Origin: a bacterium
GTDB lineage: Bacteria; ARS69
NCBI GenBank assembly: GCA_025774805.1
Contig: JALGZR010000003.1
Location: 21,563 to 85,562, forward strand
Direction of reading: 5' to 3'
Length of the DNA stretch: 64,000 nt
The translations under genes were made by a program, and so were the position numbers. Positions 10,166 through 20,674 of the stretch are shown one piece after another (positions within the stretch are counted from its first letter, which is position 1; the number at the start of each line of letters is the position of its first letter). The notes under the pieces were generated by a model. It had not been told where the DNA came from, did no database searches, and saw nothing but the letters and a program-made list of their open reading frames with translations.

Positions 10166-11029
10166 GTGTACGAATTCCTCGTCCGTTTGGACCGCCGCTG
10201 GATCTTCCTCCTGATGTTCCTCGCCGTCGCCGTCCCCATCCTGCTCCAGGCCCAGTTCCCGGAGAAGCCGACCGGACTGGCGCGCGCCGTGTTCGACGAG
10301 ATCGAAAAGCTGGAAGAGGGTTCTCGGGTGCTCCTTCCCTTCGACTTCGATCCGGCGAGCGAAGGCGAGCTCGGACCGATGGCCACGGCCTTCGTGCGGC
10401 ACTGCTGCGAGAAGAAGCTGAAGATGTACTTCATGTCCCTCTGGCCGGTGGGGCCGCAGATGATCGACGACAACATCCAGAAGGTGATCCGGGAGGACTT
10501 CCCCCATCTGCAGTACGGGGAGGACTACGTGAACCTGGGCTACAAGTCCGGCATGGAGGGGGTCATCAAGGTCATCGTCACCGATCTGCGCCAGCTCTAC
10601 ACGACCGACTCCTTCGGCACCACGATCGACGCAATCCCGATGATGAAGGACATCGAGAACATTCAGCAGATGGACCTCGTCGTCAACGTCTCGGCCGGGT
10701 ACGCGGGCACGAAGGAGTGGATCCAGTACGCGGCGACCCCGTTTCCGGACGAGATCCGGATCGTGGGCGGGTGCACGGGGGTCCAGGCTCCCCTCATGTA
10801 CCCGTACATCCCCCAGCAGCTCCCCGGCCTCCTCGGCGCCATCAAGGGCGCGGCCGAGTACGAGAAGCTTGTCATGGACAAGTACGGAGGTGACCTGCCG
10901 GCCGGAAAGTACCTGGAGGGCCAGAGACGGATGGGACCGCAGCTCGTCGCACACGTCTTGATCCTCGTTCTCGTCGTCGTGGGCAACGCCGTCTACCTCA
11001 CCGGTCGCAGGCGGGAGGCCGCCCGATGA
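10166..11029 (+). CDS. Membrane-anchored protein (N- and C-terminal TM flanking globular domain), DUF6754-cluster subunit
   Basis: WIFLLMFLAVAVPILLQAQF...LIDD/KVIREDFPHLQYGEDYVNLGYKSGMEGVIKVI...VAHVLILVLVVVGNAVYLTGRRR. Confidence 0.7.
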   Translation: MYEFLVRLDRRWIFLLMFLAVAVPILLQAQFPEKPTGLARAVFDEIEKLEEGSRVLLPFDFDPASEGELGPMATAFVRHCCEKKLKMYFMSLWPVGPQMIDDNIQKVIREDFPHLQYGEDYVNLGYKSGMEGVIKVIVTDLRQLYTTDSFGTTIDAIPMMKDIENIQQMDLVVNVSAGYAGTKEWIQYAATPFPDEIRIVGGCTGVQAPLMYPYIPQQLPGLLGAIKGAAEYEKLVMDKYGGDLPAGKYLEGQRRMGPQLVAHVLILVLVVVGNAVYLTGRRREAAR

Positions 11030-12081
11030 AGCGCGAGAACCTCGTCTGGACGGCGTTGTTCCTCGTGGGCGGCCTGTTGCTCGTGATCCGGGCGGGCTTC
11101 ACTCCCCAGGGAATGGGCAAGGACTACGTCCGGGCCCGGACGATGGAGTTCGTCCAGGTCGAGTCGTCCCCCGAGCTCGGGGAAGAGCCGGGATCCACCC
11201 GGTGGATTCGGGTCGAGTCCGACGACGCCCTGGATCACGACCTGACGGCCATTGGAGAGGATCGTCGGATCTCCTGGACCCGGTACGAGCCGGTCGAGGC
11301 CCGACTGTACTACGAGGCGGAGGCCGAGAATCCGGAACAGACGGAGTATCGGCTCAGCGTGTCCCGCTCGATCGGAATCTGGGTGGCCGCCTTCTTCACC
11401 CTGGCGATCTTCTCGTTTCTCATCCGGGACAACCCGTTCTACCGCGTGGCCGAGTCGGTGGCGGTGGGCGTAACGGCGGCCTACTGGATGGTCGTCGGGT
11501 GGTGGAACGTCATCGTGCCCAACCTGATCGGAAAGCTCCATCCCGAGATGATCCGAAACTGGGCCATGCCGGGGCTGGAAGCCGAGATGGAGTGGCCGTA
11601 TGTCGTTCCGCTCGTCCTGGGCGGGATGCTGCTCTGGCGCCTTTCCCCGAAGGGGGGCTGGATCGCCCGCTGGCCCATGGCGTTCATCATCGGCGTCTTC
11701 TGCGGCCTGCGCCTCATCGGCTTCCTCCATGCCGACTTTCTCAGCCAGATCCGCAACAGTATTCAGCCCCTCTGGGCGGTGGGCGCGGGGGCTGAGTTCA
11801 TGTTCTGGGACTCGCTCCGCAGCTTGACTCTCGTCGGCGGAGTGCTCGCCAGCATCGTCTACTTCTTCTTCTCGATCGAGCACAAGGGATTCGTCGGCCG
11901 AACGGCCCGGGTGGGTATCTGGGTCCTGATGATCACGTTCGGCGCCGCGTTCGGCTACACGGTGATGGGGCGAATCGCGCTACTCGCCATCCGCCTCGAG
12001 TTCCTCTTCGACGACTGGCTGTGGTTGATCGACCCGGCGGGGAGCCGTTTGCCGGAGGCCGCATCCCTCCTCGGTCCGTGA
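11026..12081 (+). CDS. Multi-pass membrane protein, DUF6754-cluster subunit
   Basis: ATGA overlap with upstream stop (11026-11029); multiple TM segments. Confidence 0.7.
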   Translation: MKRENLVWTALFLVGGLLLVIRAGFTPQGMGKDYVRARTMEFVQVESSPELGEEPGSTRWIRVESDDALDHDLTAIGEDRRISWTRYEPVEARLYYEAEAENPEQTEYRLSVSRSIGIWVAAFFTLAIFSFLIRDNPFYRVAESVAVGVTAAYWMVVGWWNVIVPNLIGKLHPEMIRNWAMPGLEAEMEWPYVVPLVLGGMLLWRLSPKGGWIARWPMAFIIGVFCGLRLIGFLHADFLSQIRNSIQPLWAVGAGAEFMFWDSLRSLTLVGGVLASIVYFFFSIEHKGFVGRTARVGIWVLMITFGAAFGYTVMGRIALLAIRLEFLFDDWLWLIDPAGSRLPEAASLLGP

Positions 12082-12148
12082 CCGGCCGGGCGCGGGACGT
12101 TCGGCGCCCGACCTCGGCTCTCCCCCGGTGTCGACCCCGGGAGCGACG

Positions 12149-13174
12149 ATGACCGAACCGACCGAAAGCCGAATCGATTCCCATCTCTCCCGAATGGTGG
12201 AGGAGCTCTCCGAGACGGCCTCCGCGTTTCGGCAGTCCATCCTGCTGCTGACCGCGAATCGATGCGCTCTCTTCGACCGCTTGGCCCCGGCACCCCTCAG
12301 CGCATCAGATGTCTCCCAGCGGATGGGATGGGACCTTCGGGCGGCGGAGGTCTTTCTGAACGCACTGACCGCGATGGGAATGCTCCGGAAGAGCGAGGGC
12401 CGCTTCTCGAACACCCCCCGCACCCAGCGGTTGCTCGTAAGAAGCTCGCCGGACTACCAGGGGGACATTCTCAACCACGACCTGAACACCTGGGAGCGGT
12501 GGTCCCGCGTGGGAGAGGTGTTGGAGACCGGTCAGCCCCTGAAGGGCACCGGGGAGCGGCGCTCGGGAGAAGAGCTCGGCCACTTCATCCGCGGCATGGC
12601 CAACATCGCGCGCCTCTCCGCGATCCGTCTCCTGGACGAGGTCGATCTGTCCGGCTGCCGGTGCCTCTTGGACGCGGGGGGAGGGCCGGGAACCTACGCC
12701 CTCACCGCGTGCGAGCGTCATCCCGGGCTCGAGGCGATCGTCTTCGATCTTCCCGAGGTCGAACCGATCTTCGAGGAGTACCGGGGGAAGTCGGACGCCG
12801 CCTCCCGAGTGCGATTCCACGCGGGAGATCTTCACGCGGATTCTGTTCCCCAGGGATTCGACGCCGCCCTTCTGTCCAACATCATCCATTCCTGGGGAGA
12901 GGACGAGAATCGCGCGATCGTGCACAAGATCGGCTCGACGCTGGCCCCGGGGGGACGCTTCCTCATCAAGGACTTCTTCGTCTCGGAAGACGGAACGGAG
13001 CCCACGTTTTCCGCGCTCTTCGCGGTCAACATGCTGCTGAGCACACGGGCGGGGGGTTGCTACTCCCAGAGCCGCGTGGAATCGTGGCTGCGCGAAGCAG
13101 GATGCCGACTGGACGACGTTCGCGGACTCACCGAGCGAACGAGCGTCCTGGTCGCGATCAAGGAGTCCCGCTAG
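12149..13174 (+). CDS. SAM-dependent methyltransferase (O-methyltransferase-like with N-terminal dimerisation/wHTH domain)
   Basis: LLTANRCALFDRLAPAPLSASDVSQRMGWDLRAAEVFLNALTAMGML...CRCLLDAGGGPGTYALTACERHPGLEAIVFDLPEV...NIIHSWGEDEN...GRFLIKDFF. Confidence 0.85.
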   Translation: MTEPTESRIDSHLSRMVEELSETASAFRQSILLLTANRCALFDRLAPAPLSASDVSQRMGWDLRAAEVFLNALTAMGMLRKSEGRFSNTPRTQRLLVRSSPDYQGDILNHDLNTWERWSRVGEVLETGQPLKGTGERRSGEELGHFIRGMANIARLSAIRLLDEVDLSGCRCLLDAGGGPGTYALTACERHPGLEAIVFDLPEVEPIFEEYRGKSDAASRVRFHAGDLHADSVPQGFDAALLSNIIHSWGEDENRAIVHKIGSTLAPGGRFLIKDFFVSEDGTEPTFSALFAVNMLLSTRAGGCYSQSRVESWLREAGCRLDDVRGLTERTSVLVAIKESR

Positions 13175-14982
13175 CCTGAAGGGGGAGGCGTCGCCTCCCG
13201 CATCTCGAGATCCTCCCCCGGCAGCGTCGGGTCCGGCACGGCATCCACGGGGGCGGTGGCGTCCGCCAATGCCGCCGCTTCCACGGCGGCGAGCTCGGCC
13301 GCGAGCGCCTCTTCGTCGGTCATCTCTCCGGCCGAGACCGCCGCTTCCGCCGCGGCGAACTCGGCCTCGAGGGCCGCTCCCGCATCCAGAACGGAGTCGA
13401 GCGAGGTCGCCTCCTCCGGCGCCTCGCATCCCGGCTCACGATCCGTCTCGCCGGCCGGTAAGGAGTCGGCGGGCATTACGTCCTTCGTTCCGTCGGACCC
13501 GTCCGGGCGGGGCTCCCGGGCGGTCGGCGGCTCGGTCTCCGGCGTCGTGACGGGCGACACGGCCGTGGCCGGGTAGCGGACGACGCGATTCCGACCCGAC
13601 TCCTTCGCCACGTAGAGGGCCTCGTCGGCGCGTTCGATGCACTCGGCCAGCGTGCACGCGTCGGTGGGGAACTCCGCGACCCCCACGCTGATGGTGCAGC
13701 GGATCACGGTGTCGCCGACCTGGAACGAATGCTCCTCCACGGCGGCACGAGATCGATCCGCGGCGGTGAGAATCCCGTCGTCCTGCGCGCCCTCCTGGAG
13801 CACGATGAGGAACTCTTCGCCGCCGTAGCGAACCATGATGTCGCACGCCCTCACGGACTGCTGGAGGACGTTGGCGAGCTCACTCAGGATCTGGTCTCCC
13901 ACGTCGTGGCCGTACGTGTCGTTGATCCGCCCGAGGTGATCCACGTCGCACATCGCCAGACCCAGCGGGGTCATGCGACGGCGGGCGAGCGCGATCATCG
14001 ACGCCTCGATCTCCTCGAGAAAGCGGCGATTGTACACCTGGGTCAGGTTGTCCCGGACCGATGATTCCCGCAGGCCCTCCGAGATCCGCTTTGCCGCAAG
14101 CACGGGTATCGCTTCCCGGATGTATCGCTGCGCCTGCTCGAGCCGGATCTCCAGGTCTACCGCTCTTCCGGGGCCGAACGGCTCGATCACCTGGACGACA
14201 CCCGCGGCGGATCCATCGATGATCAGCGGGGTGCAGATGTGCTCGTGATTGGGGCGAGAGAACTGCTGGCAGATCCGCGGGTAGGTCGTCGAGGAGACGA
14301 CCGCGCCCGTCTTGATCGCCCGGCACTGGCCGCAGTCGGCGAGCACCACCGGATTGCACCAATCCTGGCTGTCGTCCGTGCTCACGGCCAGGCGCATCTC
14401 GTGCGTCTCGCCGGTCGTCTGGTAGATCTGATGGTAGGGCAGTCCGAGGTCCGTCAGCACGCCGCTCAGGCGTTGGTAGACCTCACGCGTCGAGTCGTCC
14501 TCCTCGATCACTCTCTTGAAGCGGCTCACGTCCCTGAGGCTTTCCTGCAGTCGATTGATCCGCCCCGCCAGCTCACCGATCTCATCCTTCGAGGAGATGT
14601 CGACCTCGCCGAGGGTGTCCGGATCCGACTCGGTCAGCGAGCGGATCTGTCGAGAGATCGAGTCGATGGGATCGGTCAGCGACCGGGTCAGCGATCTCGT
14701 GAAGAGGAAGAGCAGCACGTGGGCGAGGGTCAGGCAGATCACGATCCCCAGGAGCTCGATCGCGTGGTACGCGTGGATCAGACCGATCCCACCGATCGCC
14801 AGGAACCAGAAGGAGACCCCGAGGGAGAAGAGAGCGAGTCTCCGGTTGATGGGCATGTTCCGGAGCATGAGTCCGTCCGTGACGCGTCGAATGAGCTCCA
14901 CCAAGGCTTTGCCTCTCGTCCCGGTTCGTCGGACCGCCGGTCGCCCGCGGGACCCGGCGCGGGGCGGCGGCGGGGCATTCAC
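13171..14982 (-). CDS. Membrane-anchored HAMP-GAF-GGDEF diguanylate cyclase with acidic/Ala-rich tail
   Basis: TM pair, HAMP ([17 protein letters not shown]), Cys-rich GAF ([10 protein letters not shown]...[17 protein letters not shown]), GGDEF ([13 protein letters not shown]...[18 protein letters not shown]). Confidence 0.9.
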   Translation of the reverse strand: MNAPPPPRAGSRGRPAVRRTGTRGKALVELIRRVTDGLMLRNMPINRRLALFSLGVSFWFLAIGGIGLIHAYHAIELLGIVICLTLAHVLLFLFTRSLTRSLTDPIDSISRQIRSLTESDPDTLGEVDISSKDEIGELAGRINRLQESLRDVSRFKRVIEEDDSTREVYQRLSGVLTDLGLPYHQIYQTTGETHEMRLAVSTDDSQDWCNPVVLADCGQCRAIKTGAVVSSTTYPRICQQFSRPNHEHICTPLIIDGSAAGVVQVIEPFGPGRAVDLEIRLEQAQRYIREAIPVLAAKRISEGLRESSVRDNLTQVYNRRFLEEIEASMIALARRRMTPLGLAMCDVDHLGRINDTYGHDVGDQILSELANVLQQSVRACDIMVRYGGEEFLIVLQEGAQDDGILTAADRSRAAVEEHSFQVGDTVIRCTISVGVAEFPTDACTLAECIERADEALYVAKESGRNRVVRYPATAVSPVTTPETEPPTAREPRPDGSDGTKDVMPADSLPAGETDREPGCEAPEEATSLDSVLDAGAALEAEFAAAEAAVSAGEMTDEEALAAELAAVEAAALADATAPVDAVPDPTLPGEDLEMREATPPPSG

Positions 14983-15499
14983 CTCCTGTCAGTCGGATCG
15001 GCCGCATCGGCGCAGGCCCTTAGGGGGATCCCTCCCGCCGGGACGCCGGGCCCGGGGCGGCGCCGGGGCGAGAGGTTCGGCCGTGGCCCGGGGACCGGCG
15101 GGCCGCGGTCCGAGGCCCCTACGTCGGCTCCGGCAACTCGTTGTCCGAATTGGCGTTGTCTTCTCCTCTCGATTCCCGGCAGGATCGCGCCGCCGTCCGG
15201 GTTTCGGGCCTGGTATCGCGACGGCACGGGATCCCGCGACCTGTTCGCAGTGTCACAAGGGACCGGAGGGTTCCCGCGTACCCGGTCAACTCAGTCCGCA
15301 AGCACGGGAATCTCTACGACGCGCTCGGCGAGGAGTGGGACTTCGATTCCGTCCCGTGGGAGAGCAGACGATTCCGGAGAACTCTGCTATTCTGGAGTGG
15401 CTCCCGGGTCCGCCCGCGGCCCGGACGCTGGCCGGAGCAGAGGCGGATCCCCTCGCCGCAGGCGACGCGACGGATGCCCCCACCGGAGCCCACAGACCC

Positions 15500-16561
15500 G
15501 TGCGCCACTCCTCGACTCGCGTCGATCCCGTCTTCGTGCGCGACGGGCGCCGACACCATCGGCGCTCCTACTCTTGGACCGAGTTCCGCGTCGGCATCGC
15601 CGTTCTCGTCTTGCTGGCCGCCGTGCTCGCCTGGGTCGCATGGAGGGGAGCCCACCCCGATCCCGAGCTCTTCGCCACGGGCGGAGATCTCCTCACCCCG
15701 CCCCCGACGACCGCGTCCACGACGACCACGGACCGTGGACCCCTTCCCTCGGGGATCGCGGCGGAAGGCTGGAAGGAGGGTCCGGTCTCGACGTTCGACG
15801 CGGACAACCTCTACGAAAAGATCAACGGCCGGGAGGACTACTACAAGTCGTTCGGCTTCCGGCGCCTCTGGTTCGTCTCACTCGTCTCGGAGGCCGATCC
15901 GGAGGAAGTCGTCGACATCGAGATGTACGACCTCTCGGACGCCCCGAACGCGCTCGGGGCCTACGCCGGGGAGAGGGCGCCCGGAATCTCCCCCGTGGTC
16001 AACGAGCGGGGGCTGTCACACGTCGATCGCAACGCGCTCTACCTGACTCGAGGCTCCTACTACGTCCGGGCGATCGGCACCGGCGAGTCCCCCTCCGTGC
16101 GTGCGCAGCTCGCGCATCTCGAGCGCCGCTTCGACGACACGTTGGCCGGCGAGCCGCTCCCCTGGGCGTATGCGCTCTTCGTCGGCTGTCTCGGCCTCGA
16201 TCCCGGTCGGGTTTCCTACCAGAGCGAGAACGCGTTCTCCTTCGGATTCGCCCGCGACGTGTACTCGGGGCTTCTCGCCGACGACGAGACGGAGGGGTTC
16301 GTGGTGGCAGCCGGATCGGCGGCGGCGGCCGAAAGCCTGGCGCTCCGCTTCACGGAGGGATTCCGGTCCTACGGAAGCCCGATCGGAGACTCCGACTCCA
16401 TCGCGTGGACGCGGGATCGCTACCTCGGAAGCGTGGCGGGAGCGACGCCCTCCGGCGCATGGACCCTCGGTATCCGGGGAGCTCCCGATCTCGAACGGGC
16501 GGAGTCCTCTCTGCGCGCCCTCGAGGACGCGGTTCGCGCGTACTCCGGAGAGCGCCCATGA
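15500..16561 (+). CDS. DUF6599-like membrane-anchored protein
   Basis: Single N-terminal TM ([20 protein letters not shown]); [30 protein letters not shown]...[23 protein letters not shown]; likely GTG start 15500, not the 14516 start in the ORF track. Confidence 0.7.
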   Translation: MRHSSTRVDPVFVRDGRRHHRRSYSWTEFRVGIAVLVLLAAVLAWVAWRGAHPDPELFATGGDLLTPPPTTASTTTTDRGPLPSGIAAEGWKEGPVSTFDADNLYEKINGREDYYKSFGFRRLWFVSLVSEADPEEVVDIEMYDLSDAPNALGAYAGERAPGISPVVNERGLSHVDRNALYLTRGSYYVRAIGTGESPSVRAQLAHLERRFDDTLAGEPLPWAYALFVGCLGLDPGRVSYQSENAFSFGFARDVYSGLLADDETEGFVVAAGSAAAAESLALRFTEGFRSYGSPIGDSDSIAWTRDRYLGSVAGATPSGAWTLGIRGAPDLERAESSLRALEDAVRAYSGERP

Positions 16562-17643
16562 CCGAGAGACGAAGGGGACGCCGCCGGACGGAGAACCGCA
16601 CGCCCGGCAACGCACGTCTCGGAGGGGACCCGCGTCGGCAGGAGCGTCGCGTGTTCCTCCGGCAGGCGGGCGCCGCGACGCTGCTGGCCGTCGGATCGGG
16701 GTGGGCCGCCCTCGCTCCGCCCGACTGGCCGCTCTCGCTGCGCGATCCGGACGGCGAGCGGGGCAAGCCCCGCCACCCCGCCCGGAGGCTTCCCGAGGAA
16801 GGCTTCGCCGTCCCGCCGGCCCCGGCGGCGGCGGTGCTCGGCGTCGCGCGCGGAGAGAACGTCGACGCCATGGTCCGCGCCTCGATCGATGCGATCGGGG
16901 GAATCCGGCACTTCATCGGGCCCGACGACGTCGTCGTCATCAAACCGAACGTCGCGTTCGAGCGCGTGGCCGCCCTCGGAGCCACGACGAATCCCGAAGT
17001 TCTCGCCGCGCTCATCCGGGTGGTCCGCGAGGCCCGGCCCGCCGAGATCCGTGTCGCCGACAACCCCATCGAGTCGCCGGAGAGCTGCTTCTTCCGCACC
17101 GGCATCCGGCAGGCCGCGGTCGAGGCGGGGGCGCGGGTCTACCTTCCCGCACCCGGGGATTTCGGGACGCTGCACGTGCCCGGGGCGAAGTGGATCGAGC
17201 AGTGGCCCTTCTTCTGGACGCCGTTCCGGGGCGCGACGAAGGTGATCGGCGTCGCTCCGGTCAAGGACCACAATCTGTGCAAGGCGTCGATGACCACGAA
17301 GAACTGGTACGGGCTTCTCGGTGGCCGCCGCAACCAGTTCCATCAGGACATCCACGGGATCATCACCGACCTCGCCCTGATGATGCGGCCGACCTTCGTG
17401 CTGCTCGACGGCACGCGCGTCCTCTTCCGGAGCGGCCCCACGGGAGGCAGCCTGGGCGACGTGCGGCCGGGCCGGACGGTAGTCGCCTCGCGGGATTGCC
17501 TGGCGGCCGACTCCTTCGGGTGGGACGACCTTCTCGAGCGCGCCGGTCAGGAGCCGCCCGGCTACCTCGCGCAGGCGGCGGCGAAGGGTCTCGGGAATCC
17601 CGCGTGGCGGTCGCAGGCGCGAAAGGAGGTGCAGGTCGGATGA
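16558..17643 (+). CDS. DUF362 domain-containing protein
   Basis: [33 protein letters not shown]...[17 protein letters not shown]...[31 protein letters not shown] overlap with upstream gene. Confidence 0.85.
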   Translation: MTERRRGRRRTENRTPGNARLGGDPRRQERRVFLRQAGAATLLAVGSGWAALAPPDWPLSLRDPDGERGKPRHPARRLPEEGFAVPPAPAAAVLGVARGENVDAMVRASIDAIGGIRHFIGPDDVVVIKPNVAFERVAALGATTNPEVLAALIRVVREARPAEIRVADNPIESPESCFFRTGIRQAAVEAGARVYLPAPGDFGTLHVPGAKWIEQWPFFWTPFRGATKVIGVAPVKDHNLCKASMTTKNWYGLLGGRRNQFHQDIHGIITDLALMMRPTFVLLDGTRVLFRSGPTGGSLGDVRPGRTVVASRDCLAADSFGWDDLLERAGQEPPGYLAQAAAKGLGNPAWRSQARKEVQVG

Positions 17644-19412
17644 CCCCGAGTTCCGGTAGTCACTCGGCCTTCCCCCTGTTTCGTCCGAATCGGGACGGAT
17701 CGCCTTGGTTCCTGCGGGTCGTCCGGATCACCACGGTCCGCATCATCTCGCAGGCCGTCTTCTTCGGGCTCTTCGTCTTTCTGGTCTGGGTGACCTGGTT
17801 CAGTCGGCTCGGAGGCTACCCCGCCTCCCTCTTCCTCGAAGTCGATCCACTCGTCGGTCTCGCGACCGCGATCTCGACGCACACGATCTACCGAGGGCTC
17901 TGGAGAGCCCTGTTCGTGCTCGTGCCCACCCTGCTTCTCGGGCGCGCGTTCTGCAATTGGATGTGTCCGTACGGGACGCTCCACCATTTCTTCGGGTGGC
18001 TGTTCAACGTGCGGTCCAACCGGGCGAACCTCGACAAGAACCGCTATCGATCCGTCCAGCAGATCAAGTACGTGATCCTCGCGTTCTTCCTGGTTCTGGC
18101 GCTCTTCGGCTCCCTCCAGATCGGGCTCCTCGATCCCATCTGTCTGCTGGTCCGGACCCTGACCGTCACGCTGGCCCCGGGAGTCGATCTCGCCCACGCC
18201 GAGCTCACGGAATACCTGGTCCGCCACGGCCTCGACGCCCGGAGCCTCGGGTTCCTCACGTCGGCCCCCGGCGCCTCCGAGCAGAGGATCTTCGCGGGGG
18301 CGTGGTTCGTGGGGCTCCTCATCTTGGGACTGGTGGGAATGAATCTCGTTCTCCCCCGGTTCTTCTGCCGGGTGCTCTGTCCGCTCGGCGCCCTTCTCGG
18401 CGTGCTCTCCCGTCTCTCCCTCTGGCGGATCGACCGGGATCTCACGCGGTGCACGGACTGCGATCTCTGCTTGAAGCACTGCGAGGGCGCGTCCGATCCG
18501 CACGCGGCGCTCCGCAAGAGCGAGTGCTTCGTCTGCTTCAACTGCATCGACGACTGTCCGGAGGACGCTCTCCACTTCCGCTTCGCTCCCGCGGCCGTGA
18601 AGGATCGGATCACCGGCGAGAGGGACTCCATCCTGGGGAAGATCCGCGAGGGCACGGCGGAGCTCTTCGGGGTCCCGGTCATCTCGAAGCGGCACGAGAC
18701 CGAGGTGAGGGCTCCGGCCGTACCGCGCCGGCGCTGGCTGTTCGCGGGAATCGCCGGAGTCCTCGGGTATCCGTTCCTGCGGCTGTCCGCCGCGGTGAAT
18801 CGGAGAGGCTACCACGAGAAGGCGATCCGTCCCCCCGGTTCGGTCGAGGAGGGGGAGTTCCTCGAACGCTGCATCAAGTGCGATCAGTGCATCAACGTCT
18901 GCCCCACCAACGTGCTCCAGCCCTCGACCCTCTCCCCGGGCGGTCTCGAGGGACTCTGGACCCCGGTGATGGACTTCTCCATCGGTTTCTGTCAGTTGAA
19001 CTGCACGCTCTGCAGCGAGGTCTGTCCCACCGGAGCGATCCAGAAGATCTCGCTGGCGCGCAAGCTCGGGCGAGGGGAATGGACCGAGGAAGGGCCCATC
19101 AAGCTGGGGACGGCGTTCTTTCACCGGGGCCGCTGTCTTCCCTGGGCGATGGAGACTCCCTGCGTCGTCTGCGAGGAGGTCTGTCCGGTCAGCCCCAAGG
19201 CGATCGGAACCTACGACGAGGAGATCAAGCGCTGGGACGGGACGCGCGTGGTTCTCAACCGGCCCTACATGCGACCGGAGCTCTGTATCGGATGCGGCAT
19301 CTGCGAGCGAGAGTGCCCGGTGATGGATGATGCCGCCGTCTACGTCACCGCGATCGGCGAGTCCCGATCCGAGGATCGGTCCTTGCTTCTGAACCGCAAC
19401 CGGCCGGCATGA
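17640..19412 (+). CDS. Polyferredoxin-type 4Fe-4S membrane protein (NapH/NosR-like)
   Basis: TM helices with [17 protein letters not shown] and [68 protein letters not shown]. Confidence 0.9.
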   Translation: MTPSSGSHSAFPLFRPNRDGSPWFLRVVRITTVRIISQAVFFGLFVFLVWVTWFSRLGGYPASLFLEVDPLVGLATAISTHTIYRGLWRALFVLVPTLLLGRAFCNWMCPYGTLHHFFGWLFNVRSNRANLDKNRYRSVQQIKYVILAFFLVLALFGSLQIGLLDPICLLVRTLTVTLAPGVDLAHAELTEYLVRHGLDARSLGFLTSAPGASEQRIFAGAWFVGLLILGLVGMNLVLPRFFCRVLCPLGALLGVLSRLSLWRIDRDLTRCTDCDLCLKHCEGASDPHAALRKSECFVCFNCIDDCPEDALHFRFAPAAVKDRITGERDSILGKIREGTAELFGVPVISKRHETEVRAPAVPRRRWLFAGIAGVLGYPFLRLSAAVNRRGYHEKAIRPPGSVEEGEFLERCIKCDQCINVCPTNVLQPSTLSPGGLEGLWTPVMDFSIGFCQLNCTLCSEVCPTGAIQKISLARKLGRGEWTEEGPIKLGTAFFHRGRCLPWAMETPCVVCEEVCPVSPKAIGTYDEEIKRWDGTRVVLNRPYMRPELCIGCGICERECPVMDDAAVYVTAIGESRSEDRSLLLNRNRPA

Positions 19413-19431
19413 GCCTCCGGAGGGCAAGGAC

Positions 19432-20658
19432 ATGAGATCGAACGACAAGCAGGTCACGCGCCGGGATCTACTCAAGCTGGGGATGGTGGCGGGCACGATC
19501 GGCTTCGTGGGCCGTCCCTTCTCCGCGGGCGCGGAGGAGAAACCGGTCCCGGAGGAGGGCGATGCCGGCGAGGACCTCAGCCTTCCTCAGGTGCCGCGCC
19601 GGATTCTCGGCAAGACGGGCAAGTCGATTCCCATTCTTCTCGTGGGAGGCGGCGTCAATCTCGACCCCCGTTTCGATCCCAAGCTGGCGGAGGCCCTGCG
19701 GTTCGGAGCGAACTACGTCGATGCCGCGGACTGCTACGGCGGCGGCTCGTGCGAGACCGCGGTCGGCAACTTTCACACGCGCGCGGACATCCGCAAGGAG
19801 CTCTGGATCACGAGCAAGAGCGACGCGCACGATCCCGAGGGGTTCGAGCGCACTCTCGAGACCAGCCTCGAGAAGATGCAGACCGACTACGTGGACATGT
19901 ACTACTTGCACGCTCTCCAGAACGGCGACTACCTGAGCGACGAACTGCGCACCACGGTCGAGCGGCTCCGGAGCGGGGGGAAGATGCGCCACTTCGGCTT
20001 TTCCTGCCACCACGAGAACGTGGCCGAGCTCCTGCGGCTTGCCGCCGCGACGCCGTGGGTCGAGTCCGTGATGTTTCGCTACAACTTCCGGCAATACGGC
20101 GACAAGGAGCTGAACGACGCGATCGATGCGTGCGTGAAGGCCGGCGTGGGATTGATCGCCATGAAGACGCAGGGATCGGAGGCTTCCTTCCGAGAGGACT
20201 GGAGGAAGTTCGAACGGACCGGCAAGTGGACGAAGCACCAGGCGGTGCTCAAGGCGGTCTGGGCCGACGACCGGATCACCGCGGCCGTCTCCCACATGGA
20301 CAACCTCGAGAAGCTGAAGCAGAACCTCGCCGCCGCCCTGGACCGCACCGAGCTCGGGAGGGCGGACTGGAACGCCCTGGAGAAGTACGCGGCCGCCACC
20401 CGCAATCATGCCTGCGACGGCTGCGATCATCTCTGCGGGGCCGGGATGTCGGCTCCGATTCCGATCGGGGCCGTGATGCGCTACCTGATGTACCACGACG
20501 TCTACGGCGAACGGGAGAGGGCGAGAGAGCTCTTCACGCGGCTGCCGGCCGAGGCGCGAAACCTGGCCACGGCGGACTTCGGTTCCGCCAGCGCGGCCTG
20601 TCCGCACGGGGTGGACCTCGCGCGGCACATGGAGAGGGCCGCGCGCGTGCTCGCCTGA
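19432..20658 (+). CDS. Tat-exported aldo/keto reductase with C-terminal Cys cluster
   Basis: [20 protein letters not shown] (twin-arginine); [18 protein letters not shown]...[19 protein letters not shown]-terminal CDGCDHLCG...CPHGVD. Confidence 0.9.
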   Translation: MRSNDKQVTRRDLLKLGMVAGTIGFVGRPFSAGAEEKPVPEEGDAGEDLSLPQVPRRILGKTGKSIPILLVGGGVNLDPRFDPKLAEALRFGANYVDAADCYGGGSCETAVGNFHTRADIRKELWITSKSDAHDPEGFERTLETSLEKMQTDYVDMYYLHALQNGDYLSDELRTTVERLRSGGKMRHFGFSCHHENVAELLRLAAATPWVESVMFRYNFRQYGDKELNDAIDACVKAGVGLIAMKTQGSEASFREDWRKFERTGKWTKHQAVLKAVWADDRITAAVSHMDNLEKLKQNLAAALDRTELGRADWNALEKYAAATRNHACDGCDHLCGAGMSAPIPIGAVMRYLMYHDVYGERERARELFTRLPAEARNLATADFGSASAACPHGVDLARHMERAARVLA

Positions 20659-20674
20659 CGAGGGCGAGCGTCAT

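Noticed and set aside
14239-16557. N-terminal extension of ORF 14239..17643 (1134 aa)
   Set aside because: Region before 16558 lies antisense to the GGDEF gene and out of frame with the DUF6599-like gene; the DUF362 protein begins at ATG 16558
16101-17639. N-terminal part of ORF 16101..19412 (1103 aa)
   Set aside because: Out of frame with DUF362 coding; polyferredoxin starts at ATG 17640 after a good RBS
17562-19496. 644-aa minus-strand ORF opposite the polyferredoxin
   Set aside because: E/R/P-rich shadow ORF; opposite strand has unambiguous Fe-S motifs
20651-20669. CTCGCC-tgacgag-GGCGAG hairpin at the end of the AKR gene
   Set aside because: Overlaps the stop codon and lacks a T-tract; not supported as terminator
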